The notes beneath the pieces were generated by a model. It was given only the letters and a program-made list of their open reading frames with translations, had not been told where the DNA came from and did not search any database. This document shows positions 6,815 to 14,996 of a stretch of 54,901 nucleotides of DNA, piece after piece. Positions within the stretch are counted from its first letter, which is position 1. Every line of letters starts with the position of its first letter. The DNA is from a virus. The stretch spans positions 1 through 54,901 of the IMG/VR virus record IMGVR_UViG_3300032087_000550. The stretch is one strand, 5' to 3'. The position numbers and the translations under genes are program-made.

Positions 6815-9266
6815 CCGCATCCCCCTCTTTCCTGACGACGATACTTATCCGGGCTACACTCCTACAGAGTTTGAGACCGTGACTCCGGATGAGTATAGGG
6901 CAGGGCAGGTCAATTACTTCACACAGGTTCTCGGGCCTGAGACAGCCAGCTTGGAAGAAGAAACGGGCATCGAAGTTACTAAAGCCCCTGATGTTGATGG
7001 AGAAGAAACACGGGAAGAAGACCCGAGTTCAAAAATTCCAGACGCTATTCTTGGAGCTACACGGCCCACACTAGATGGCGGTGTCAGTGAAGCCTATGAG
7101 ATATCGTTCGATATTCCGGATATCGGTGGTAGCTATTCAGACTATTTAAAATCGGCAAACAAAACAGATCGCCTCTCTCTCGTAGAGAACATCTTTGAAC
7201 CGGGGTTCGATCCGGATGCCAGCATGGAATTGGGAAAGGGCATTTCGGGAGCATTCAAGGAAGGCGCGGAAAGAGTCAAGGCGTTTCCGGATAAACTAAA
7301 AAGCCCGGATGCTAAGGCTCGTACTGGAATAACGGGACTTGCAGCGGCAACTGGCCTTATTCCGGGTGCTATTGTAAGCGGGTTGCTAGGCGGCACCCGA
7401 GTGAAGAATGCTTTCAACAAAAACAGCTTTAGACCCCCCGGCTTGCTCGGTGGCATAGCTGACATGGTTCACTCGAAACAGTACGGGGATATGCAAGCCA
7501 TTCGAGCGGCCAGAATTGCGAACCCGTACGGCGACACGGGCTTCGCCATGTCTCTTGGTGGTTTTGGTGTTACCCGCGCTCCCGGCTCTAGAGTGTACAC
7601 GGGTAACACTGGCGGGATGGACATCGAAACCCTGACAAGTCTAGAGGCAATCAGTAAAGGTTACGATCCTATCAAGGGTCGTTACAATGCTCTCGATCCA
7701 AGTAAGAGCCAGACTGTGGTTGCTTCGGGGGGCATACAGGTGTCTAACAATCCGATGGACGGGTTCATTCGAGCTAACGGCACCGTCTATGACCCGAGGT
7801 TTATTGGCGCAGGAGCTTCGGCGGCGTACGCTCGTAGCGATATGATTGAGAAGGCCGCGCGGAGCTTTGGAATTTCAAGTGATGAAATGAGTGACGCGGT
7901 TGCTGTTGCTCGTTCTGGTCGAATGACCGTATCACAGGCTGTTCAGCAAATTCAATTTAAGAATGCTCGGGCCGTGCAACAGCAGAAGATAGCCGCCTAC
8001 AATCAGCAAAAGCAGGAGCAGCAAAGGGCGGGGCAGCAGCTTACGATTGCCCAAGCTAGGCCGGGTGAAATGCCTCAGAGCGAAGCCGCTGCAAAGGCAC
8101 AGCGGGAAGATAGTGGCGACGAGGGCTTCGACTATTCGAGCGCGGGTGTTGATGACGAAGGTGATGCTGCCCCAGACTACGATAGCAGCGGTTTGACTTC
8201 GTGGGCTTTGGGTGGTCGCATCGGTCTTGCGATGGGCGGCGCACCCGGAATGGCGTCCGGCTTTGTAGAACGTCCGCCTAGCCAAGTCCCCGAGGGCGAA
8301 ACCGTAGCCGATGATAAAAAGACCCAGCTTCCGGAGGGTGCGTTTGTTATCAACGCCGCAGCAGCCGAGTTTATGGGAACCAACGACGTTCGCACGATGC
8401 TGTTAGATGCACATAAAGAAGCACTTAGGCAGGGATTAGCAGTTGACAAACAAGGAAACGGTGCTAAACTAATAGACGTGGCGATATCTCGCGGTGAAGT
8501 CGTAGTCGCCCCACACCTCGCTAAAATAATTGGCTATGATCGCTTGACCAAGATCAACAATCGCGGCAAGCCCGAAACCCGCGAACGCATCGAAGAGAAC
8601 GGTCAGGCTCCGGCACCAGCCACTATGCAAGCCGCTACAGGTATGCTGGTTTCTGGTCAGATGGTGAACCCCACCCTCACACAACAAGACCTACGCGAAC
8701 AGGGTTTTCTTTCCAAAGAATACGCCCCGATGCCGGACACCCCCATCCCGTCCCGTGACGAAGATACCTTCTTCGGCTACACCGTGGGTGAATTGAAAAA
8801 AGCTATCAAGGATGTTGAGATTAAGGGTTTTGAAAAAGACCCGTACATTATCACAGGTGCTGCACGAGGAAAAAACAAATCGTCTGCCTTCGGACCTATG
8901 CAAGTTACCTATTCTACCCTAGAAGATTTTCAAAAGCGAAGCCCAGAATACAAACTCTTAGATAACGACAAAAAAGAATACGTCAACGACTTGATACAGC
9001 AGGGTCGTGATGTAGTCAACTATCAAAAGTTTGGCGCAGTCTATCGAAACGGCAAGCGTCAAAAAGTTTCTAAAGAACAAGCCAAAAATTTGAAGGCGTA
9101 CGGCAGCGGCACTATCGACCGCGCCCGCCACGAAGAACATTACGACGTTGTGGCTGATATGGTCCTTCGTCTTAAATTATCGGACCACGAGAACATTAAG
9201 GATGCTCTGGCTTCTTACGGCGAAGGCCCAGCCTATGCAAACAAGGTTCTCAAAGGTCTAGAATAA
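6807..9266 (+). CDS. Large virion protein with C-terminal lytic transglycosylase domain
   Basis: 819 residues. The N-terminal region is acidic and Pro-rich. A hydrophobic Gly/Ala segment (about 172-195, ending GLIPGAIVSGLLGG) could insert in a membrane. A Gln/Ala-rich helical stretch lies about 380-430. A conserved block about 505-600 (starting EGAFVINAAAAEFMG and including GEVVVAPHLAKIIGYDRL) is one I recall from other marine phage virion proteins. The last 165 residues resemble an SLT-type transglycosylase, with SSAFGPMQVTYST (about 691) matching the family's G-x-MQ region. Probable role: an ejected or internal protein that opens peptidoglycan locally at infection. Its place between portal and scaffold, far from the other internal proteins, is unusual. 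Confidence 0.75.
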   Translation: MVDRIPLFPDDDTYPGYTPTEFETVTPDEYRAGQVNYFTQVLGPETASLEEETGIEVTKAPDVDGEETREEDPSSKIPDAILGATRPTLDGGVSEAYEISFDIPDIGGSYSDYLKSANKTDRLSLVENIFEPGFDPDASMELGKGISGAFKEGAERVKAFPDKLKSPDAKARTGITGLAAATGLIPGAIVSGLLGGTRVKNAFNKNSFRPPGLLGGIADMVHSKQYGDMQAIRAARIANPYGDTGFAMSLGGFGVTRAPGSRVYTGNTGGMDIETLTSLEAISKGYDPIKGRYNALDPSKSQTVVASGGIQVSNNPMDGFIRANGTVYDPRFIGAGASAAYARSDMIEKAARSFGISSDEMSDAVAVARSGRMTVSQAVQQIQFKNARAVQQQKIAAYNQQKQEQQRAGQQLTIAQARPGEMPQSEAAAKAQREDSGDEGFDYSSAGVDDEGDAAPDYDSSGLTSWALGGRIGLAMGGAPGMASGFVERPPSQVPEGETVADDKKTQLPEGAFVINAAAAEFMGTNDVRTMLLDAHKEALRQGLAVDKQGNGAKLIDVAISRGEVVVAPHLAKIIGYDRLTKINNRGKPETRERIEENGQAPAPATMQAATGMLVSGQMVNPTLTQQDLREQGFLSKEYAPMPDTPIPSRDEDTFFGYTVGELKKAIKDVEIKGFEKDPYIITGAARGKNKSSAFGPMQVTYSTLEDFQKRSPEYKLLDNDKKEYVNDLIQQGRDVVNYQKFGAVYRNGKRQKVSKEQAKNLKAYGSGTIDRARHEEHYDVVADMVLRLKLSDHENIKDALASYGEGPAYANKVLKGLE

Positions 9267-9356
9267 TTCGCTGGCTACCCGCTACGTTCATTCGCGGCCC
9301 CAGCACAACCGGAGCGGCTACCCACAGCCAAGTGGCCCCGCAAGTGAGGTAAATAA

Positions 9357-10250
9357 ATGGCAAAAGCAAGAGGCCACCGTGCCAACAAAGCGAATGATTC
9401 GTTCGGAACCATCAACAATGATTCGCTCTATCGTGGGAAGTACCGCGACGAAGTCTACGAAGATGAAGACGACAATCAAGCGGAAGAAGCTGTAGAAGCA
9501 CAACAAGCGGACCCCGAAGAAGAGGCCACTCCGCAGGAAAGCACCAGTTTCGTAAAACAAAAACAAGAAGCTGACCACGACTACAAAAAACGGTATGACG
9601 ACTTGAAGCGTCACTACGACGAAAAGGTCGGAGAGTTCAAGAATGAAATCGAGACTCTTCGCAAGACCATGACCCAACACGCACAAGAAATGCCGCGTGG
9701 GGTCACGCCGCCAAAGACTGCAGAAGAACTGGAGGAGTTCAAGGAACGATATCCAGATGTGTTCGAGGTGGTGCAGACCGTATCAAGTCTCCAGACCGAA
9801 TCTCAGGTTGCACAACTCCGTGAGGAACTCGGTTCCATCAAGGAGCGGGAACAGGAGCTAGAAAAGCAGAAAGCCTTTGAGGAACTGCTTCGTCTCCAGC
9901 CCGATTTCAACGAGATCAAGACGGATGAAAAATTCCTTGCTTGGCTCGAAGAACAACCAACATCAATCTCAGACGGCATCTACAAAAACAACAAGGATGC
10001 CCGCTGGGCGGCACGGGTCGTAGACCTCTACAAGGCCGACGTTGGCCTTACCAAGAAGAAAGCCAAATCTTCGTCTGCTGCTGAAGCTGTCACCAAGACC
10101 CCTGTACGGGAAGTAAAGACAGAAGCAACAGACGGTAAGCGGATTTGGAAAGCTTCTGAAATCGGCAAGATGAAGCCGTGGCAATTCGAGAAGCTGGAAA
10201 GCGAACTCGACGCGGCACGTTCGGAAGGCCGAATCGACTACAACAACTAA
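9357..10250 (+). CDS. Capsid scaffolding protein
   Basis: 297 residues, strongly acidic at the start (DEVYEDEDDN and following) and with a long coiled coil through the middle (about 70-190). The C-terminal end is charged, as in scaffolds that touch the capsid protein. It directly precedes the major capsid gene, the standard place for a scaffold. It would direct assembly of the procapsid and then leave. The 90-base gap upstream holds two GGCTACCC blocks (9273-9280 and 9316-9323) but no clear promoter. Confidence 0.8.
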   Translation: MAKARGHRANKANDSFGTINNDSLYRGKYRDEVYEDEDDNQAEEAVEAQQADPEEEATPQESTSFVKQKQEADHDYKKRYDDLKRHYDEKVGEFKNEIETLRKTMTQHAQEMPRGVTPPKTAEELEEFKERYPDVFEVVQTVSSLQTESQVAQLREELGSIKEREQELEKQKAFEELLRLQPDFNEIKTDEKFLAWLEEQPTSISDGIYKNNKDARWAARVVDLYKADVGLTKKKAKSSSAAEAVTKTPVREVKTEATDGKRIWKASEIGKMKPWQFEKLESELDAARSEGRIDYNN

Positions 10251-10280
10251 CCTTAAACCTCAAATAGGAAGGAAAGACCA

Positions 10281-11255
10281 ATGGCTTTTGATAGTGCATC
10301 AGGTTACAATAACCTGCCTTCCGGCAATTTCACGCCGGAAATCTTCAGTCAAAAGGTTCTTAAGTTCTTCCGTCGCGCTTCGGTTGCTGAAGACATCACG
10401 AATACCGACTACGCTGGCGAAATTGAGAACTATGGTGATACCGTTCGTATCATCAAAGAGCCTACCATCACCGTTTCTAGCTACTCTCGTGGCTCGGTGG
10501 TAAACCCGCAAGACCTCGCTGACGATCAGACCACTATGGTGGTTGATCAGGCGAACGCCTTTGCATTTAAGATTGACGACATCGAAGAGCGTCAGTCTCA
10601 CGTCAACTTCGAGGCACTTGCCACCTCTTCGGGTGCGTACTCCTTGAAGCGTAACTACGACGCCAACATCCTGACTGCTATGGCATCGGGTGCGGGTCTG
10701 ACCGGCGAGTCCGGTGCCGCTACTGCACAGATTTCCGACATCGGTACTCTGGGTTCGGCTCTCGACATCGGTGGTGCAACCACTCCGGGCGACACTGCAG
10801 TCAACACCATGCTGGTGATGGCTCAAGCCCTCGACGACCAGTCTGTTCCAGAAGAGAACCGCTGGTTCGTTGCTCCCCCGGCTTTCTACAAGCACCTGTT
10901 CTCGGCTGGTGCGAAGTTCGCAGAAGTTCAGGTTACTGGCGATGCGACTTCCCCCCTGCGTAACGGCCTTGTGTCGCTGGGCAACATTGCTGGCTTCCAG
11001 TGCTACAAGTCTACTGCCCTCGTCTCGAACGGCGGCACTGACCAAGTAACGCTGTCCGGTCTGGCAACCGACGGGACTGAGAACCTGCTTCTTGCCGGTC
11101 ACATGTCCTCAACGGCTACTGCTTCGCACATCGCGAAGACCGAAGTTGTCCGTTCGACTGAAACCTTCTCTGACATCGTTCGTGGTCTGCACGTTTTCGG
11201 TCGCAAAGTTCTGCGTCCGGAGGCAATGGTTCGCGGCGTTGTTAGCCTCGACTAG
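10281..11255 (+). CDS. Major capsid protein
   Basis: 324 residues of HK97-like type, with a strong RBS (AGGAAGG) 7 bases upstream. The sequence shows the expected N-terminal arm, an extended segment (DTVRIIKEPTITVSSYSRG), and a long helix with the sequence FKIDDIEERQSHVNFEALA typical of capsid proteins in podo- and siphoviruses. It forms the icosahedral head. Codon use is heavily biased to C-ending codons, as expected for the most abundant virion protein. It is followed 17 bases later by a small decoration-like gene. Confidence 0.92.
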   Translation: MAFDSASGYNNLPSGNFTPEIFSQKVLKFFRRASVAEDITNTDYAGEIENYGDTVRIIKEPTITVSSYSRGSVVNPQDLADDQTTMVVDQANAFAFKIDDIEERQSHVNFEALATSSGAYSLKRNYDANILTAMASGAGLTGESGAATAQISDIGTLGSALDIGGATTPGDTAVNTMLVMAQALDDQSVPEENRWFVAPPAFYKHLFSAGAKFAEVQVTGDATSPLRNGLVSLGNIAGFQCYKSTALVSNGGTDQVTLSGLATDGTENLLLAGHMSSTATASHIAKTEVVRSTETFSDIVRGLHVFGRKVLRPEAMVRGVVSLD

Positions 11256-11272
11256 AACAGGGAGATTAGATA

Positions 11273-11686
11273 ATGGCTACTTACACTGTAACTAACGCTG
11301 TTGCTGGCGTCCCTGTCGGCATCAAGCCTCAACTCGTTGAGGTTGTCCTCGACTTCTCCACCACCAACATCGTTGCTGGTACGGACGTTGTTCAGGCAAT
11401 CGAGATGAAGGCCAACACTCTGGTCCTGATGGCTGGTGTTGAAATCCTCACTGCAGGTGGTGCAGGTTCGCTCATCGATTTGGGCGACACTGACGACGAC
11501 CTGTGGGTTTCGGACCTCGACGGTAACACTGCTAACGGCGTAGAGATGAGTGCTACTCCGAAGCTGTATACCGCCGCCGACACCATCGACCTCTCGGCTG
11601 ACACCGCTGACTTTGCTGGCAAGGTTCGCGTGTTCGCTCTGATGGCAGAACTGGGTGCGGGTGAAACTGCAGCCGCATTCGCCTAA
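11273..11686 (+). CDS. Probable capsid decoration or head protein
   Basis: 137 residues, acidic, beta-rich, nearly free of lysine in the C-terminal half, with the same strong C-ending codon bias as the capsid gene. It lies 17 bases downstream of the capsid gene and directly before a strong terminator, so the two share the end of one transcript. A decoration (cement) protein is the natural guess from size, composition and place. The family is not recognised. Confidence 0.65.
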   Translation: MATYTVTNAVAGVPVGIKPQLVEVVLDFSTTNIVAGTDVVQAIEMKANTLVLMAGVEILTAGGAGSLIDLGDTDDDLWVSDLDGNTANGVEMSATPKLYTAADTIDLSADTADFAGKVRVFALMAELGAGETAAAFA

Positions 11687-11693
11687 CCAACCT

Positions 11694-11734
11694 GTCAGGG
11701 GGGCCACGTGCCCCCTTGACGCCTTTTTAATTTT
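11694..11734 (+). terminator. Strong rho-independent terminator after the capsid genes
   Basis: An 11-bp stem, left arm 11694-11704 (GTCAGGGGGGC) and right arm 11710-11720 (GCCCCCTTGAC), one G-T pair, 5-base loop, followed by GCC and the T-rich run TTTTTAATTTT. It ends the capsid transcript. The right arm also contains the -35 box of the next promoter. Confidence 0.85.
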
Positions 11735-11744
11735 ATGATATAAG
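11716..11744 (+). promoter_or_regulatory. Extended -10 promoter overlapping the terminator
   Basis: TTGACG (11716-11721), a 17-bp spacer that consists of the terminator T tract, then TG-A-TATAAG with the -10 at 11739-11744. It would restart transcription for the lysis and tail genes that begin at 11774. Confidence 0.7.
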
Positions 11745-11773
11745 CAGCTAACCCTGCCGGGGGTAAACCCATT

Positions 11774-12070
11774 ATGCCACGCAAAAAGGAAACACCAATC
11801 AAACGTAGCACGTCTGGTAAGGGTGCAAACTATCGCCCGACCAAGTCGGGTGCTGGCATGACGGCAAAAGGGGTCAAAGAGTATCGTAAGAAGAACCCCG
11901 GTTCCAAACTCAAGACTGCAGTCACCGGCAAAGTGAAGCCCGGAAGCAAGGATGCAAAGCGGCGCAAGTCGTTTTGTGCCCGTTCTGCAGGTCAGATGAA
12001 AAAGTTCCCCAAAGCAGCAAAAGACCCGAACAGCCGCTTGAGACAGGCTCGGAAGAGGTGGAAATGCTAA
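11774..12070 (+). CDS. Small basic protein, DUF6321-like
   Basis: 98 residues with a very high Lys/Arg content. The core (GAGMTAKGVKEYRKKNPGS, then PGSKDAKRRKSFCARSAGQM, then the WKC end) matches, from memory, a family of unknown function frequent in marine phages (DUF6321). It is the first gene after the new promoter and overlaps the holin gene by 7 bases. Possible roles are nucleic-acid binding or a packaged basic protein; neither is shown by the sequence. Confidence 0.75.
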   Translation: MPRKKETPIKRSTSGKGANYRPTKSGAGMTAKGVKEYRKKNPGSKLKTAVTGKVKPGSKDAKRRKSFCARSAGQMKKFPKAAKDPNSRLRQARKRWKC

Positions 12071-12447
12071 CTGCATTGATTGGCCCTATCTCGCAACTTG
12101 CGGGTACGTGGCTCGAAGGAAAGGTTGAAAAGACCAAAGCCGAAACCGGTGCGAAGGTTGCCAAAGCAAAAGCCGAAGCAACCATCATGGAAAAGAAAGC
12201 TACCGGTGAAATCGACTGGGACTTGGAAGCTATCAAGGGAAGCCAATCCTCGTGGAAAGACGAGTGGTTGGTTATTTTGTTTTCGGTACCCTTGATCCTT
12301 GCGTTCATCCCCGGAATGGAAGGCGTGGTTGCTAACGGCTTTGCACAACTCGATGCGATGCCCGAATGGTACCAATATTCGCTCGGTGTAATTGTTGCCG
12401 CATCGTTTGGCGTTCGTAGCGCAACCAAGTTCTTTGGAAAGAAATAA
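12064..12447 (+). CDS. Holin, GTA-type three-TM family
   Basis: 127 residues. The first half is an Ala/Lys/Glu-rich amphipathic helix (about 15-45). The second half has hydrophobic segments around WLVILFSVPLILAFIP, ANGFAQLDAMPEWYQYSL and GVIVAASFGVRSATKFFG. This pattern, W-K-D-E-W before the first membrane segment and PEWYQ before the last, matches the holin family described for gene transfer agents of Rhodobacterales. It would permeabilise the inner membrane so that the lysozyme reaches the wall. ATG 12064 has GAGG upstream; an earlier in-frame ATG (11974) would overlap most of the previous gene. Confidence 0.8.
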   Translation: MLTALIGPISQLAGTWLEGKVEKTKAETGAKVAKAKAEATIMEKKATGEIDWDLEAIKGSQSSWKDEWLVILFSVPLILAFIPGMEGVVANGFAQLDAMPEWYQYSLGVIVAASFGVRSATKFFGKK

Positions 12448-12449
12448 CT

Positions 12450-12659
12450 ATGGCAGAGATGACCTTCGAACGCATTGCACAGTGGAAGCTTCTTCCCCGC
12501 TTTATGATGTTGATAATGACTCTGATGTCGTGGCGTTGTGCAGAGTGGTTTATGAACTTGGACGCCCCAACAGCTTCACAGTCCGCCTTTGTGAGCGTTG
12601 TGATGGGTGCTATGACCGGTGCGTTTGGCATATGGATGGGCGGAGAGAATAAAAAATGA
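12450..12659 (+). CDS. Small two-TM membrane protein in the lysis cassette
   Basis: 69 residues with two hydrophobic segments (about 17-35 and 43-63) and a short charged tail. It starts 2 bases after the holin gene and overlaps the lysozyme gene by 4 bases. By position and topology it is a second holin, an antiholin or another lysis helper. The family is not recognised with certainty. Confidence 0.7.
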   Translation: MAEMTFERIAQWKLLPRFMMLIMTLMSWRCAEWFMNLDAPTASQSAFVSVVMGAMTGAFGIWMGGENKK

Positions 12660-13141
12660 AATATAACACATCGCATTTTCTCGACAAGCTGATTGCACAC
12701 GAGGGCATGGTCCTCACTGTGTATCAGGACACTCTCGGCATCGACACTATTGGTATCGGGCGCAATTTAAAAGACCGAGGGATCAGTAAAGAAGAACTCG
12801 ATTACATGGACATTCCGTCGATGGCTATTGTGTACGAACACGGTATCACGGAAGCGGATGCACGTTATCTTGCCATGAACGACATCAAGATCGTAGAGGA
12901 CGAACTGTGCCGCGTACATCCGTGCGTCAACGACCTCGACGCGGTACGTCAGCTAATCTTGATGGACATGGCCTTTAATATGGGTGTGCCACGCCTCTGT
13001 AAATTCAAAAACATGTGGAGTGCGATACACGAACAGAAGTTCGACATCGCAGCCGCAGAGATGCTCGACTCCCGTTGGGCGACACAGGTAGGTTCGCGGG
13101 CTGTTAAGCTTTCGGACGCAATGAAGAAGGGAGAGTTTTGA
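12656..13141 (+). CDS. Endolysin, T4-lysozyme-like muramidase (GH24)
   Basis: 161 residues. The catalytic triad of T4 lysozyme (E11, D20, T26) is matched in spacing by E16 (AHEG), D25 (YQDT) and T31 (GIDTIGIG). The further GRNLKDRGI and MAFNMGV blocks are also typical of the family. It hydrolyses the glycan strands of peptidoglycan at the end of infection. No signal peptide is visible, so export depends on the holin. It overlaps the preceding membrane protein by ATGA and the next gene by one base (TGATG). Confidence 0.93.
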   Translation: MKYNTSHFLDKLIAHEGMVLTVYQDTLGIDTIGIGRNLKDRGISKEELDYMDIPSMAIVYEHGITEADARYLAMNDIKIVEDELCRVHPCVNDLDAVRQLILMDMAFNMGVPRLCKFKNMWSAIHEQKFDIAAAEMLDSRWATQVGSRAVKLSDAMKKGEF

Positions 13142-13503
13142 TGCCTTTAACGGATAAAGGCAAAAAGATCATGTCTTCAATGAAACGTACCTACGGGGGC
13201 CGTAAGGGTGAGCAAGTCTTCTACGCAACACGCAACGCCGGAAAGATTGAAGGCGTGGAGAAAGAACAAGAACTCAAGAAGGGTGGCCGGGTTAGAAAAG
13301 CTAGCAAATCGTCGAAGTCTAAAGCGAAGAGCAAGAGTCGAGTTAATGAGGCTGGCAACTACACTAAGCCCGGAATGAGAAAGCGTCTGTTCGAACGTAT
13401 CAAGGCGGGTTCGAAGGGCGGCAAGCCGGGGCAGTGGTCAGCACGTAAAGCCCAGATGCTAGCACAACAGTATAAAAAAGCAGGAGGCGGTTACCGCGAC
13501 TAG
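13141..13503 (+). CDS. Basic two-part protein, DUF5872-like C-terminus
   Basis: 120 residues. The N-terminal part (KGKKIMSSMKRTYGGRKGEQVFYATRNAGKIEG) and the C-terminal part (KPGMRKRLFERIKAG, then GGKPGQWSARKAQ, ending YKKAGGGYRD) are two modules I recall from marine and environmental phage genomes, the second resembling DUF5872. A Lys/Ser-rich linker joins them (about 52-72). ATG 13141 overlaps the lysozyme stop. DNA binding is plausible from charge alone; function unknown. Confidence 0.75.
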   Translation: MPLTDKGKKIMSSMKRTYGGRKGEQVFYATRNAGKIEGVEKEQELKKGGRVRKASKSSKSKAKSKSRVNEAGNYTKPGMRKRLFERIKAGSKGGKPGQWSARKAQMLAQQYKKAGGGYRD

Positions 13504-13505
13504 CA

Positions 13506-13694
13506 ATGATGCACGTCTTTCTCCTGTTTGTTTTCTTGGGAACGGGAGAAGACAAGCGAAGAGTCAGCAACGACATGTATTTTCGCGACCTAAATGACTG
13601 CGTGTGGTACGCACAAAAACTCCACAAACAAGGAAACGAGGTTACGGCGTACTGCCTACCTAAACTGGTCGATAAAGATACGAAGGTATACTGA
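13506..13694 (+). CDS. Small putative secreted protein
   Basis: 62 residues beginning with a short hydrophobic stretch (MMHVFLLFVFLG), then a polar domain with two cysteines (DCVWYA and YCLP). It resembles in layout the protein at 314-508: signal-like start, then a Cys pair about 20 residues apart with aromatic neighbours. It lies 2 bases after the basic protein and 1 base before the next gene. Function unknown. Confidence 0.65.
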   Translation: MMHVFLLFVFLGTGEDKRRVSNDMYFRDLNDCVWYAQKLHKQGNEVTAYCLPKLVDKDTKVY

Positions 13695-13695
13695 G

Positions 13696-14127
13696 ATGCT
13701 TGCTGAACTCGCTGCTGCCAATGCTGCATTCGCCGTAATCAAGACCGCTGTTCAGAACGGCAAGGATATTGCTGCTGCCGGTAGCGCGATTGCAAGCTTC
13801 GTCGGGGCTAAAGAAGACCTACAGAAAAAGGCACAGAAGAAGGGCAACGGCTCCGACCTCGAAGAGTTTATGGCTCTCGAACAGATTCGAGAACAAGAAG
13901 AGCAGCTAAAAACTATCATGATTTATGCGGGTCGTCCGGGTTTGTGGGGTGACTGGCAAAAGTTTCAAGCCAAAGCGCGGGTTGCCCGGAGAGAGGCGGA
14001 AGAGGCAGCGGCCCGCAAGCGTAAGCAGATGCTCGACATCGCCATTGTTACCTTCTTCTTTGTCTTGGGTTTGGTTATTTTGGGCTGTATCGTTGCCCTC
14101 GCTCTCCACGCACAGGGACGCCTCTAG
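13696..14127 (+). CDS. Coiled-coil protein with C-terminal TM segment
   Basis: 143 residues. An Ala-rich N-terminus (MLAELAAANAAFAVIKTAVQ) is followed by a charged helix with LEEFMALEQIREQEEQLK and a conserved-looking MIYAGRPGLWGDWQKF block. The C-terminal membrane segment (about 118-138, VTFFFVLGLVILGCIVALAL) faces a short tail. I recall relatives near lysis genes of marine phages, without known function. A spanin-like or wall-associated role is possible but not shown. The start at 13696 follows the previous stop by one base. Confidence 0.7.
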   Translation: MLAELAAANAAFAVIKTAVQNGKDIAAAGSAIASFVGAKEDLQKKAQKKGNGSDLEEFMALEQIREQEEQLKTIMIYAGRPGLWGDWQKFQAKARVARREAEEAAARKRKQMLDIAIVTFFFVLGLVILGCIVALALHAQGRL

Positions 14128-14134
14128 TTTTTTC

Positions 14135-14163
14135 TTGTAAACTCTGGGTAACTGTGCTATAAT
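14135..14163 (+). promoter_or_regulatory. Strong extended -10 promoter
   Basis: TTGTAA (14135-14140), a 17-bp spacer, then TGC-TATAAT with a perfect -10 box at 14158-14163. It lies in the only gap of this region and precedes the gene at 14185, so it probably reinforces expression of the tail genes. Confidence 0.75.
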
Positions 14164-14184
14164 AATGTTATTTGGGAGAGTTGC

Positions 14185-14406
14185 ATGGACCGCATGGTAA
14201 TCGAAGCCCTCAAGCACAAGTACGAATCTCTCAAGATGTCTGCACGGGAGACGTTCAAAACCTCCGACATCATGGAAGATATCGATGATGCCCTGCACAA
14301 GTGGTCCGTAGCAGATCGCAAGTTGCAAGAGATACAACTCATAGAGTGGGAACTCGAAGATTATGGCGAAGAAGAAGAGCCAACGCTCTTTGACAGCGTG
14401 GACTAA
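14185..14406 (+). CDS. Small acidic helical protein, unknown
   Basis: 73 residues, rich in Asp/Glu towards the C-terminus (WELEDYGEEEEP) with a helical, Leu/Met-containing first half. First gene after the 14.15-kb promoter, with GGGAGAG upstream of the ATG. It overlaps the next, strongly basic protein by 44 bases. An acidic-basic gene pair in this arrangement could interact; this is inference. Family not recognised. Confidence 0.65.
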   Translation: MDRMVIEALKHKYESLKMSARETFKTSDIMEDIDDALHKWSVADRKLQEIQLIEWELEDYGEEEEPTLFDSVD

Positions 14407-14623
14407 ACAGAAGTGGCGCACCAAGAGTGGGAAGCCGTCCACACAGGGTCCAAAAGCAACCGGGGAGCGATATCTACCGGAAAAGGCCATTAAAGCCCTC
14501 TCCGCGAAAGAGTACGCTGCTACGACTCGCGCGAAGCGTAAGGCCACGAAGGCCGGGAATCAGGTTTCGAAGCAGCCTAAAAAAATAGCGAAGAAGACAC
14601 GCGCGTATAGGAAGGTACGCTGA
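14363..14623 (+). CDS. Small basic protein (W-x-K-Q-x-W-R type)
   Basis: 86 residues, about one third Lys/Arg. The blocks TAWTKQKWRTKSGKPS, ATGERYLPEKAIKAL and KEYAATTRAKRKATKAG are, from recall, a motif seen repeatedly in marine phage proteins of unknown role. It starts inside the previous gene and its last base is the first base of the next start (TGATG). A nucleic-acid-binding role is suggested only by charge. Confidence 0.7.
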   Translation: MAKKKSQRSLTAWTKQKWRTKSGKPSTQGPKATGERYLPEKAIKALSAKEYAATTRAKRKATKAGNQVSKQPKKIAKKTRAYRKVR

Positions 14624-14985
14624 TGCCCATAGTTGATCGCGCTTCTAAATACTATACGGAATCTGTTTCGCTAACAACAACTGCGGATACGGATGTTTAC
14701 ACGGTACCCGCGAACTTTTCTTCTCACGTCGAACATTTCTTTATCAGCAACAACGACAGCAGTAATATAGACTACACACTAAAGTTTTATCACTCTGATG
14801 ATGATACAACCCATACTATTCTCGATAACCACGCTGTTGCAGGAAAGGGTATGGAATCCGTATTCACGGTGGACAAGCCACTGTATCTTCATACGGGCGA
14901 CAAGCTAATTGTGGCAGCAGGAACTGCTAATGAATTAGTTGCTACGATAAGCGTCGAAGAGTTTTTCGACCCAAACAAGACATAA
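14623..14985 (+). CDS. Beta-rich structural protein
   Basis: 120 residues, acidic, dominated by short alternating hydrophobic strands and Thr/Ser/Asp turns, as in small tail or head-tail proteins. It is the first of the tail-type genes and is followed 11 bases later by another tail-type gene. Not recognised at family level. Confidence 0.65.
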   Translation: MPIVDRASKYYTESVSLTTTADTDVYTVPANFSSHVEHFFISNNDSSNIDYTLKFYHSDDDTTHTILDNHAVAGKGMESVFTVDKPLYLHTGDKLIVAAGTANELVATISVEEFFDPNKT

Positions 14986-14996
14986 GGGAGTAAACT

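Noticed and set aside
9267-9356. Promoter or regulatory hairpin before the scaffold gene
   Set aside because: Two GGCTACCC blocks and a short GGCT/AGCC dyad exist, but spacing is irregular and no -10/-35 pair is convincing.
10299-11102. 267-residue open frame on the minus strand across the capsid gene
   Set aside because: Fully antisense to a certain capsid gene with strong codon bias; no RBS and no recognisable protein pattern.
11252-12076. 274-residue minus-strand frame
   Set aside because: Antisense to three plus-strand genes and across a terminator and promoter; no start signal.
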